From Bin87 sp034428455 (GTDB lineage: Bacteria; Chloroflexota; Dehalococcoidia; Lucifugimonadales; UBA3495): a DNA stretch of 57,962 nucleotides. Below are positions 44,206 to 51,919 of the stretch, in pieces. A model generated the notes under the pieces. That model was not told the origin of the DNA. It searched no databases and was given only the letters and a program-made list of their open reading frames with translations. The stretch lies in contig DAOUHZ010000023.1 of the NCBI GenBank assembly GCA_034428455.1, forward strand, positions 1 to 57,962. Direction: 5' to 3'. Numbering within the stretch: position 1 is the stretch's first letter; each line of letters opens with the position of its first letter. Both the position numbers and the translations under genes were made by a program.

Positions 44206-44577
44206 ATGAGTGACGCAGAATCTACTACAGATAAACACGCCCGTTTAGCGCGGCAGTTGCTCGACGATGCCCGGCGCGAAATCGCAGCCGGCGATACCGT
44301 GCAGGGCTCGGAAAAGCTCTGGGGCGCAACCAGCCAGGCCCTGAAAGCCTATTGCGAAAGCCGGAGATTGCCCCATGGCAAGTACGCTCACCGCCGCCAC
44401 GCCGTCTTTGACCTGGCCGAAAGGCTGGAGAACCCCCTCATCCGGACCACCTTCGGCGTCGCTGAGTCTTGCCATTCCAACTTCTACAATGATTGGATGG
44501 AACAGGAACACCTGGACGGTTACCTCCCCGACATCGAGACTCTGGTCAACATAATCCTCGACTCCGCCGCCTCCTGA
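44206..44577 (+). CDS. PaREP1/HEPN-like small protein, second of two
   Basis: A 123-residue helical protein: ARQLLDDARREIAAGDTVQGSEKLWGATSQALKAYCESR, then HGKYAHRRHAVFDLAERL, and YNDWMEQEHLDGYLPDIETLVNII. The GD-x-x-Q-x-x-EKLWGA signature is that of PaREP1-type proteins, which adopt a HEPN-like helical bundle. Function is not established. A sigma70-like promoter lies 34 bases upstream. There is no clear Shine-Dalgarno sequence. It sits between copies of the dispersed repeats. Confidence 0.72.
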   Translation: MSDAESTTDKHARLARQLLDDARREIAAGDTVQGSEKLWGATSQALKAYCESRRLPHGKYAHRRHAVFDLAERLENPLIRTTFGVAESCHSNFYNDWMEQEHLDGYLPDIETLVNIILDSAAS

Positions 44578-44662
44578 GCCCGCCCCGCTCACGCGCGCCC
44601 GCCAATGCGTTATTTCGGCATTGTGTCCCGCACATCCTGTTCATCCGTGCCATGAGCCCCGG

Positions 44663-44691
44663 TTGACCCCATCCCCGCGCTGCCCTATCAT
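44663..44691 (+). promoter_or_regulatory. Promoter copy 2, upstream of the third TPP enzyme
   Basis: TTGACC (44663-44668), 17 bases, TATCAT (44686-44691). The surrounding 60-70 bases nearly match those of promoter copy 1. Confidence 0.65.
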
Positions 44692-44721
44692 CCCGGCCAA
44701 TTGGACAGCCATTAGCCGGCT

Positions 44722-44749
44722 GTCATTGGAAGCGAAGCGCGGCAATCCC
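44722..44749. repeat. Single arm of the GTCATTGCGAGC repeat
   Basis: GTCATTGGAAGCGAAGCGCG followed by GCAATCCC; it lies between promoter copy 2 and the start codon of the next gene, so it forms part of that transcript's leader. Confidence 0.7.
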
Positions 44750-44798
44750 GTTCCCCTTCGGAACGCCGGTCGCCCGCCTACCGTTGAGAGGTGCAGCC

Positions 44799-46481
44799 AT
44801 GCGTGGATCCGAAGCCGTTGTCCGGGCCCTCGAACAGGAAGGAATACGTTACATATCCGGATTCGCCGGCGGCGGCCTGAACCCCCTCTGGGGCCCGTTG
44901 CGGGCCTCGTCGATCCGGCCTTTTGCCGCCCGCCACGAGCGCCTCGGCGTCGAGATTGCCGATGGTTACGCCCGCGCCACCGGCGAGGTCGGCGTCGCCA
45001 TGACCGGCACCGGGCCTGGCGCGACGAATTGCCTCACCGGCATCGCGGGCTGCTACGCCGACAACGTCCCCGTGCTGCTCCTTATGGGTCAGCACCCCAT
45101 GCGGAACCTCGGCCAGGAGTGGCAGCAGGAGGTGTCGGCCAGCATCTTCGACGGCCTGTGCAAGTGGCGTGGCTCCTTCACCCGTGTGCAGGACATCCCT
45201 CAGGTCATGCGCCGGGCCTTCACCGCCCTGCGCTCCGGTTCCCCCGGCCCGGTCGTCCTCGAGATGCACCAGGACGTGCTCACCGCCGAGGCCGACGAGT
45301 CGGTCCTCGCCTACACCCCGGTGGGCACCCCCGGCAAATCCGGCCCGTCCGACGCCGAGGTTCAGCGCGCTGCTGACATGCTCGTCAACGCCAGCCTCCC
45401 CATCCTCAACGCCGGTGGCGGGGCCATGAGCGCCGGCGCCGCCGACGAAGTCCGCGAGCTCGCCGAAATGCTCTCCATGCCCGTCGCCACCACCATCATG
45501 GCCAAGGGCATCATTCCGGAGAACCACCCCCTTTCCCTGGGCGGCGGCGTCTATCCCCGCAGCCGCTACGCCTCCGGCGCGGCCATCCAGATCAACCGCA
45601 AGGCCGACGTCGTCCTCGCCGTCGGCAACTCGTTCCGCCAACCCAACGGCACGGACGGCCGCCCTATCCCCGAGGGCGTCAGCATCATCCATATTAACGC
45701 CGACCCGGCCGACCTCAACAAGACTTACCAGGTTGACCTGCCCATGCTGGCCGACGCCAAGCTCGCTCTCCGCGCCATCATCGACGCCGTGCGCCAGCGA
45801 ATCGGCCCCAACGGCGGTGGCATGAAGCAGGAAATCGTCGACGAGATCCGCGCCTGCCACGAGAAATCCGAGGCCGAGTGGATGCCCCGCTTCACCGATT
45901 CTGAGTCCCCCACCAACGGCTACCGCGTGGTCCACGAGCTCCAGCAGGTCGTCGACAAGGACCGCACCATTGCCCTCCACGACGCCGGCGGCAGCCGCGG
46001 TTACGTGGTCCCCTTCTGGGAGACCACCCTGCCGCGCAACTTTGTTGCTATGGGTGGTATGGCCGCCATGGGTTGGTCCGTGGGCGCCGCCATCGGCACC
46101 AAGCTGGGCCGTCCTGACCACCTGGTCGTCCACGTCCTCGGCGACGCCTCTTTCGGCATGACCGGCATGGACCTCGAGACCGCTTCTCGCATGGGCTTGC
46201 CCATTCTCACCGTCGTCATCAACAACGGCGGCACCGGCGGCGGCATGATGGGCATGGAGGATCCCAACGGCACGCCCCCGGAGATGGCCGTGCTCGGCGG
46301 CAACTTCAGCGTCGTCGCCGACGGCCTCGGCTGCTACTCCGAGCGTGTGGAGAACCCCGAGGACATCCGGCCTGCCTTCCAGCGCGCCATCCGCGCCACC
46401 GAGGAGGGCCAGTCCGCCCTCGTCGAGGTCATGATCCGCCCGCTACCCACCCCGGAACTCCCGGACGACTGGTCCCTTTAG
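44799..46481 (+). CDS. Acetolactate-synthase-like TPP enzyme (third of three)
   Basis: 560 residues from the ATG at 44799, behind GAGAGG; a TTG five codons upstream is also in frame. The catalytic Glu47 is in ARHERLGVEIADGYARATG. The central domain and the C-terminal cofactor loop are present, but the usual GDGxF is GDASFGMTGMDLETASRMGLP, with Asp kept. The second conserved loop reads NNGGTGGGMMG. The substrate is unknown. It has its own promoter and an intrinsic terminator, so it is a single-gene unit. Confidence 0.9.
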   Translation: MRGSEAVVRALEQEGIRYISGFAGGGLNPLWGPLRASSIRPFAARHERLGVEIADGYARATGEVGVAMTGTGPGATNCLTGIAGCYADNVPVLLLMGQHPMRNLGQEWQQEVSASIFDGLCKWRGSFTRVQDIPQVMRRAFTALRSGSPGPVVLEMHQDVLTAEADESVLAYTPVGTPGKSGPSDAEVQRAADMLVNASLPILNAGGGAMSAGAADEVRELAEMLSMPVATTIMAKGIIPENHPLSLGGGVYPRSRYASGAAIQINRKADVVLAVGNSFRQPNGTDGRPIPEGVSIIHINADPADLNKTYQVDLPMLADAKLALRAIIDAVRQRIGPNGGGMKQEIVDEIRACHEKSEAEWMPRFTDSESPTNGYRVVHELQQVVDKDRTIALHDAGGSRGYVVPFWETTLPRNFVAMGGMAAMGWSVGAAIGTKLGRPDHLVVHVLGDASFGMTGMDLETASRMGLPILTVVINNGGTGGGMMGMEDPNGTPPEMAVLGGNFSVVADGLGCYSERVENPEDIRPAFQRAIRATEEGQSALVEVMIRPLPTPELPDDWSL

Positions 46482-46497
46482 TAACACTGCACCCCGC

Positions 46498-46522
46498 AGG
46501 GGCAACCACGACGGTTGCCCCT
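46498..46522 (+). terminator. Intrinsic terminator after the third TPP enzyme
   Basis: AGGGGCAACC (46498-46507), five-base loop, GGTTGCCCCT (46513-46522): a perfect ten-pair stem, followed by GGTTATTTAAATT. Confidence 0.8.
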
Positions 46523-46547
46523 GGTTATTTAAATTGGCCCCGATTAG

Positions 46548-48446
46548 ATGCGTTTCGTAACCATCTCGATAGTGCTGTTAATTCTGGTTGCCGCAGTTGG
46601 CGCAGGATACGGGTTAGCCATACTCACCGAATCGATCGAAGCACCTTGGGCACTGAGGTTGGATCCACCACCGGCCCCTTCTAACTCGCCATCGGAACCG
46701 AGGGAGAACCGGATCCTGACTGCAACGCAAGTGCTGCCCGCAACCAACGCTGTTCCGGCGTCAATTCCTACGGGCACCCCCACGCTTACCTACACTCCGC
46801 GCCCAGTGCCAACTCCTGTACCGACACTTGCGCCCACGCTCACGCGCATCCCGACTCCAACTCCGTTGAATGCGGCCAGGTTGCCCTGGATAGAAGATGG
46901 GGTAGACGAATCAGAGCGACCAGCGTTCCGGGAACTGTCAACACTGACTAAGCAAAACCCTGCCGTTGCCAAAGTAGTCCTGGACCGTCCTTGGGTCGCC
47001 GACGGCATCAACGGTTCAGAAAGGGTCGCCATCGAGCGCATAGGCGATATTGACTATGATCTCCCGACCTTTGCCGCAGAAATTGTAGAGCAGCCTTGGC
47101 TGGTGGACGACGTTACGCAACCAGAATCAGAGGTCGTGGAAATACTGTGGGAGATTTCCTACCATGACGTGACTCTGGCACGGCGGTTCATTGCCCTTTC
47201 ATGGCTGAACGACGGCGTTTCGCAAAACGAGTACGGCGTTCTCTCCGACTTGCGGTACATCGCTCGCCATGATCTTTCGTTGACCCAACGGCTAGTTGAC
47301 CTCGCTTGGCTTGTGGACGGTTTAGACGAGCGCGAGCGAATCAGCATCGAGCGTCTGGGCTGGATCGCAGATGAGGACGTGGAGCTGGCGAATGCAATTG
47401 CGTACAAGCCTTGGATGGCTGATAACTTGAGCAATGACGCCGCCCGTGCGGTGGAAAGCCTCTACTACATCCACGATGAAGATACGGCATTGGCTAAATC
47501 GATTGCGGCCATGCCTTTTCTGGATTCGTTGGAACCAACCGATGCCGCCGCGTTGGAATCCCTGTCCTGGCTGGCCTACACGGAGATTTTCGCCTTGCGC
47601 GAAGTCTTGGCCCACCCTACGCTCCAAGACGGCATCTCCGATGAATGGGTGCCTGTGGTGGCCCTGATGGACAGCGTGAACGAGGCAGCTCCAGCGTTCC
47701 TCCGTCCTCTGCTGGACCCGGAGCAAACCACGGTGGAACGCCGATCGATAACGCTCCCCCACACCGGAGCCGCCGACTTGGCTATCATCCGAATGTCTCC
47801 GGGAGTGCAGCGCAGCATGGCCCTGCTGGAACACAGCGTTGCCAGCGTCGAAAACTTCATAGGCGCCGCCCTGCCCACCAACTATGTCGGCCTGCTCTTC
47901 GGAACCGCGGTGCTGGGCTACTCCCATGGCACTCATTATGGAGACTACTTTGTGATGCTGCCCGAATATGACGCCGATGATGGCGGCGAGTCCGCTGAGT
48001 ACGCCGGCCACCTTATGGCCCACGAGGTGGCTCACTTCTATTGGCGCAACAACCCTGACTGGCTCGATGAGGGTCTGGCCGAACTGTTGGCGGCCATATC
48101 TGAAAACGAGCGCACAGGTGCGGCAGTAGCTATCGACTACGCCTACTGCCCTGCCGGTGAGAACATCGCCCTGCTGGAGCGGTTGGACGCCGCCGGCGTC
48201 ATCTACGACTATCGGTGCAACTATGCTCTGGGCGGCCAGTTCTTCCTGGAAATCTATAACACCCTGGGCAATGCTGCGTTCCGTGAGGGACTGCGAAATC
48301 TCTACTTGGCATCCCTGGTCGAGGATTATGCTGACGAGTTCGACGGTTCCCCCGTGGGCATCCGACAAATTCATGACGCTTTCCACTCCCACTCCGGCGC
48401 GGTATCCCCAATAATAGACAAGTGGTACCACGGAACCGCTCCGTAA
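46548..48446 (+). CDS. Membrane-anchored metalloprotease with tandem 35-residue repeats
   Basis: 632 residues. A signal or anchor helix (MRFVTISIVLLILVAAVGAGYGLAI) is followed by a Pro/Thr-rich spacer (residues 45-110). From 113 come about eight units of 35 residues, each starting (P/S/A)W-hydrophobic-x-D-(G/N) and containing LxxI...D..LA (PWVADGINGSERVAIERI, SWLNDGVSQNEYGVLSDL, AWLVDGLDERERISIERL). Then a Peptidase_MA-like catalytic domain: H492-E493-x2-H496 (HEVAHFYW) and Glu508 in WLDEGLAELL. A zinc endopeptidase outside the membrane is the likely role; the repeats may bind substrate. The gene is less GC-biased than its neighbours and has no clear ribosome-binding site. Confidence 0.8.
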   Translation: MRFVTISIVLLILVAAVGAGYGLAILTESIEAPWALRLDPPPAPSNSPSEPRENRILTATQVLPATNAVPASIPTGTPTLTYTPRPVPTPVPTLAPTLTRIPTPTPLNAARLPWIEDGVDESERPAFRELSTLTKQNPAVAKVVLDRPWVADGINGSERVAIERIGDIDYDLPTFAAEIVEQPWLVDDVTQPESEVVEILWEISYHDVTLARRFIALSWLNDGVSQNEYGVLSDLRYIARHDLSLTQRLVDLAWLVDGLDERERISIERLGWIADEDVELANAIAYKPWMADNLSNDAARAVESLYYIHDEDTALAKSIAAMPFLDSLEPTDAAALESLSWLAYTEIFALREVLAHPTLQDGISDEWVPVVALMDSVNEAAPAFLRPLLDPEQTTVERRSITLPHTGAADLAIIRMSPGVQRSMALLEHSVASVENFIGAALPTNYVGLLFGTAVLGYSHGTHYGDYFVMLPEYDADDGGESAEYAGHLMAHEVAHFYWRNNPDWLDEGLAELLAAISENERTGAAVAIDYAYCPAGENIALLERLDAAGVIYDYRCNYALGGQFFLEIYNTLGNAAFREGLRNLYLASLVEDYADEFDGSPVGIRQIHDAFHSHSGAVSPIIDKWYHGTAP

Positions 48447-48475
48447 CAACAGTTGCCGCCATCGGAGGGAACCCC

Positions 48476-49588
48476 ATGCAGACCGTCACCATCGACCGTG
48501 CTAAACGTCTTAAGGAAGAACCCGATCTTGGACACAATCGCTGGCACCCCGACATTCCGCCCATTGTTGAGGTCAACCCCGGCGAGGAAGTTGTGCTCGA
48601 AACCCGTGATGCTTCGGACTCCCAGATCCAGCCCGGCATGACCGAGGCGGATCTCGCCGGCCTGGACGCCAAAGTTGCGCACCCGCTTACCGGCCCGGTC
48701 TACGTCAATGGCGCCGAACCCGGCGACCTTCTCGAAATCGAGTACCTTGACATAATCGCCCAGCCCCGTGGATGGACCCGCAACCGGCCCGGCGCCGGCT
48801 TCCTCCGCGACGTCTTTACCAACCCGTACCTCGTCCACTGGGACATCGCCGACGGTTGGGCCACATCAGCGCAGATCCCGGGCGTCCGCATCCCCGATGG
48901 TTCCTTCATGGGAACCGCCGGTCTCGCCCCGTCCCAAGCCCAGGTCGAAGCCTGGGCCGCCCGCGAGGCCGATTGGGTGAACCGGGGCGGCACGGCCGCG
49001 CCGCCGGACCCCGAGGATGCCGTCCCCGCCGGCGGCCAGATCGCCGACCAGGGTCTCCGCACCCTACCGCCGCGTGAGAACTGTGGCAACGTCGACGCCA
49101 AGCAGCTCACGACGGGCTCCCGTCTCTTCATTCCCGTTGCGGTGCCCGGGGGTCTCTATTCCGCCGGAGACGGCCATTTTGCCCAGGGAGATGGTGAGGT
49201 CTGCATCACCGCCATCGAGATGGGCGCCACCGCAGCCGTAAGATTCGCGGTCCATAAGGGCGAGGCCGCGCGGCATAACATAACCCTTCCCCGCTACGCA
49301 CACCCCGGCTACTTCCTGCCACCCGAATGGGCCGCTCCCCGCAATTTCACCGCCACCATTGGCTATCCCATCCGTGCCGACGGCACCCAGGAGGGCGAGG
49401 ATAGCCTCTCGTTGGCCGCCAGAAATGCCCTGCTCAACATGATCGCGCTGCTTCAGGAACGGGGGTGGACCGCCGAGCAAGCCTATATAATCTGCAGTGT
49501 GGCCGTGGACCTGCGCGTCAGCAATATTGTGGACCTGCCGAACGTCACCGTGTCTGCCTTCCTTCCCGAGGATATTTTCAACGGATAA
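48476..49588 (+). CDS. Acetamidase/formamidase family protein
   Basis: 370 residues from the ATG at 48476 (GGAGGGA upstream; the frame is open 18 codons further). It follows the FmdA/AmdA plan: an N-terminal HNRWHPDIPPIVEVNPGEEVVLETRDASD, HPLTGPVYVNGAEPGDLLEIEYL, and ENCGNVDAKQLTTGSRLFIPVAVPGGLYSAGDGHFAQGDGEVCITAIE, with the conserved GDGHFAQGDGEV phrase. Members hydrolyse short amides (formamide, acetamide) to ammonium and acid. No amide transporter gene is adjacent. An intrinsic terminator follows. Confidence 0.93.
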   Translation: MQTVTIDRAKRLKEEPDLGHNRWHPDIPPIVEVNPGEEVVLETRDASDSQIQPGMTEADLAGLDAKVAHPLTGPVYVNGAEPGDLLEIEYLDIIAQPRGWTRNRPGAGFLRDVFTNPYLVHWDIADGWATSAQIPGVRIPDGSFMGTAGLAPSQAQVEAWAAREADWVNRGGTAAPPDPEDAVPAGGQIADQGLRTLPPRENCGNVDAKQLTTGSRLFIPVAVPGGLYSAGDGHFAQGDGEVCITAIEMGATAAVRFAVHKGEAARHNITLPRYAHPGYFLPPEWAAPRNFTATIGYPIRADGTQEGEDSLSLAARNALLNMIALLQERGWTAEQAYIICSVAVDLRVSNIVDLPNVTVSAFLPEDIFNG

Positions 49589-49615
49589 CGTGCCCTCACA
49601 CGTACGGCATTTTTG

Positions 49616-49637
49616 AGGCGCCCCAAACGGGGCGCCT
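49616..49637. terminator. Terminator after the amidase
   Basis: AGGCGCCCC (49616-49624), loop AAAC, GGGGCGCCT (49629-49637), then ATTTCGT; a T-rich CATTTTTG precedes it, so it can also act on the minus strand (CAAAAATG there is A-rich, so weaker). Confidence 0.75.
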
Positions 49638-49848
49638 ATTTCGTGCTCGATCTACAGCGTGTCGACCGATCAACGGCACGCGCCGCCAGGCAGCAAAACG
49701 CCCCGACCATTTGCCACCGGCCGGGGAGTTCCGCCGTTCCTCGCGGAAACGAGGAACCGATCCGCCGCGCGACCCGCTCGCCTTTGGGTCGCCGACGTGT
49801 CACCTGCGCCGCGGGCGTCGCTATGCGTGCTCCGCGACGTGGTTGCGA

Positions 49849-50073
49849 TTAGTTGACGCGCTTGACCTCCAGGATTTCACCCGGGGCCAATGCGACCCGC
49901 TTAACGTTGATGCCCATCTTGAGCATCCAGTAACCGAGCGTCGCCTTGCTGACGCCCAGGGTGTCAGCGGTAGCCGTCAGACCCTGGTCGTTAACCAGTT
50001 CCGGGAGCAGCCGCTCTAGCGGCTGGTCGAATTCCTTTTCTACGCGAAGCATCAGCTTGGTTTTGCGTGCCAT
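49849..50073 (-). CDS. Small HTH DNA-binding protein
   Basis: 74 residues from the ATG at 50073, with GGAGG seven bases upstream; the frame is open 14 codons further. After a basic N-terminus (MARKTKLMLRVEKEF) comes PLERLLPELVNDQGLTATADTLGVSKATLGYWMLKMGI, which reads as a helix-turn-helix (TATADTLGVSKATLGYWM) of Fis/recombinase-like type, then a short beta-like tail (VALAPGEILEVKRV). It probably regulates transcription, possibly its own, since motifs of paired GTGTAC/TGTACA lie just upstream. No larger recombinase or phage gene is adjacent. Confidence 0.75.
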   Translation of the reverse strand: MARKTKLMLRVEKEFDQPLERLLPELVNDQGLTATADTLGVSKATLGYWMLKMGINVKRVALAPGEILEVKRVN

Positions 50074-50872
50074 GATCCACCTCCATCGGTGTACCAATTT
50101 TTGTACATCCGTCAACCGGCAGTGTAGGTACCCTGTTTTTACGTTACCGATGACGAATTTTCGTTACACTACCGACTGATTTGACGATTGTCAAGCGCAA
50201 CCAAAGAATAATTCTAAAAGATTTTTATATTCTTTTAGAACACATCGGGTTACGTGCTTATTTTGACATACGGCGACCCTGAGCGCTAGGAAGACGAAAA
50301 CCAAATCCGGGCAATTTTCACAATTTCGGGTCTGGTTGGCGTTGCCGGATCGGACCGATGTGCCGGGTATCGAAGGGCGGGGACCTTAGCCGAGCCGTGG
50401 GGGAATAGCTGGCGTTTGGGATTTCGATATCTGACCTGGTGTGCCCGAATTCTCAGCGGTGTACCGCTTGGGTCGAAGTTTTTACGGCGCTTTCGCCTTC
50501 CGTTCGTTGCACATCCGTGTACAGCCAATTAGTACACGTGCATCGCCCAATGATCTGATCCTGTACCATGGATTACCTGGGGATTGGTGTACTGAATTTG
50601 CGTTAGTGTACTAACCTCATTAGATTACCTCTGGCGCAATCAGCTGCACCTGTGATTACCGGATGTACACGTTTGATGCGCCATACGACGATGTCATAAT
50701 GTACAGAATTCCGAATTGCATTTTCAGTTTACCGCACTCTCACCCGATAAGTGTACAATCGCTCCGCAGTGCTATCGTTACACTCTTGACGTGCAGCGGG
50801 TGTCGGCTGGATAGCGGCCTACGGGCAGCAGGCTCAAACTGGCCGACATGGCCGCTAAATTCTCTCGGGCGG
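50074..50872. promoter_or_regulatory. Low-GC control region with repeated GTGTAC motifs
   Basis: About 800 bases with no convincing gene and lower GC than the rest of the window. GTGTAC or GTACAC occurs at 50089, 50459, 50517, 50532, 50587, 50606, 50665 and 50751, plus TGTACA at 50102. CGTGTAC...GTACACG (50516-50538) is a clear inverted pair, and TGTAC...GTACA (50090-50106) brackets the HTH gene's leader. TTCTAAAAGA (50212-50221) and TCTTTTAGAA (50231-50240) form a ten-base palindrome with an AT spacer. The 80-residue minus-strand ORF at 50286-50528 looks like noise. Confidence 0.5.
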
Positions 50873-50899
50873 TTGACACCTCTGGGCGGGCTGCATAAT
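50873..50899 (+). promoter_or_regulatory. Candidate promoter of the dehydratase gene
   Basis: TTGACA (50873-50878) with CATAAT (50894-50899) after 15 bases, or TAATCT after 17. It leaves a leader of about 45 bases. Confidence 0.45.
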
Positions 50900-50950
50900 C
50901 TTGCCGTCTACCCCGCCGGGCCGCGTTGCCGGCGCACATGGAGTTTAGTC

Positions 50951-51919
50951 TTGGAGATCCCTACCTTGCGCGACGTGTACCGTGCTCGCGCAACCATCAG
51001 CCCTTACTTTCCGCGCACGCCGCTTACTTATTCCACCGGACTGAGCCAGGCGTTGGACGCGGAGGTGTACCTGAAACACGAGGAATACCTGCCGTTGGGC
51101 GCTTTCAAGGCTCGCGGCGGCATCAATCTCCTCGCCAACATGGACCCGGCAGATAGGGAGCGCGGCGTGATCACCGCCAGCAGTGGTAATCACGGTCAGT
51201 CGATTGCCAGTGCTTGCCGGGCCTTCGGAGCCAGAGCCCTGATTGGGTTGCCGGTGGATGCTAACCCCAATAAAGTCGCGTCAATGGAAGCTTTGGGTGC
51301 AGAGCTGATCTTCCGCGGCGCCAACTTTGACGAGGCTCGCCGATATTGCGAACGACTGGCCGCGGAAGAGGGCTACCGATATGTACATCCGGTTAACGAA
51401 CCGGAACTCATCGCAGGAGTCGCCACGGCTAGCCTGGAGATCATCGAAGATTTGCCCGACGTGGATGTGATGTTCTTGCCTATCGGCGGAGGGAGTGGGG
51501 TGTCGGGGGCCTGCATTGTCGCGCAGGCCCTCAATCCGGACATCCGGGTTGTCGCGGTTCAGTCAGAAGCCGCCCCGGCCGCCTACCTGTCGTGGCAGCA
51601 GGGGCAGTTGGTGCAAGCACCGATGCGTACCTGGGTGGAGGGAACGGCGACGGCTGAAGGCTATGAGTTGCCACAACAGATCATGCGGCACCGCTTGCAC
51701 GATTTCGTGCTGGTGAGTGAGGACGAGATTCGCCGCGCCGTGGCGATGCTGATCGAAAAGGCGCACACCCTCGCCGAAGGCGCCGGGGCAACGGCGTTGG
51801 CCGGCGCCGTAGGTCGCGGAGACCTGGTTCGCGGGCGAAAGATATCGATCACCGTGAGCGGCGGCAACATCACGCTGGCGCAACTGCGCGATTGCATCGA
51901 CCTCTACCTGGCGGAATGA
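50951..51919 (+). CDS. Serine/threonine dehydratase-like PLP enzyme
   Basis: 322 residues from a TTG at 50951 (GGAG upstream). The frame is open 96 codons further, but family length (about 320) and the ribosome-binding site support this start. The PLP Lys is Lys53 in PLGAFKARGGINL, the phosphate-binding loop is GGGSGVSGA, and SSGNHGQSIA is the usual cofactor-contacting motif. The enzyme would deaminate L-threonine or L-serine, or racemise serine. There is no C-terminal ACT regulatory domain, so it is of the catabolic length class. Its stop overlaps the convergent AIR-synthase-like gene by 16 bases. Confidence 0.9.
   Translation: MEIPTLRDVYRARATISPYFPRTPLTYSTGLSQALDAEVYLKHEEYLPLGAFKARGGINLLANMDPADRERGVITASSGNHGQSIASACRAFGARALIGLPVDANPNKVASMEALGAELIFRGANFDEARRYCERLAAEEGYRYVHPVNEPELIAGVATASLEIIEDLPDVDVMFLPIGGGSGVSGACIVAQALNPDIRVVAVQSEAAPAAYLSWQQGQLVQAPMRTWVEGTATAEGYELPQQIMRHRLHDFVLVSEDEIRRAVAMLIEKAHTLAEGAGATALAGAVGRGDLVRGRKISITVSGGNITLAQLRDCIDLYLAE

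Noticed and set aside
50286..50528. 80-residue Arg/Pro-rich minus-strand ORF in the control region
   Set aside because: No ribosome-binding site or recognisable fold, and it overlaps GTGTAC motifs.
50663..50950. N-terminal extension of the dehydratase
   Set aside because: The family begins near residue 97 of that frame, a GGAG site precedes the TTG at 50951, and a promoter lies inside the extension.
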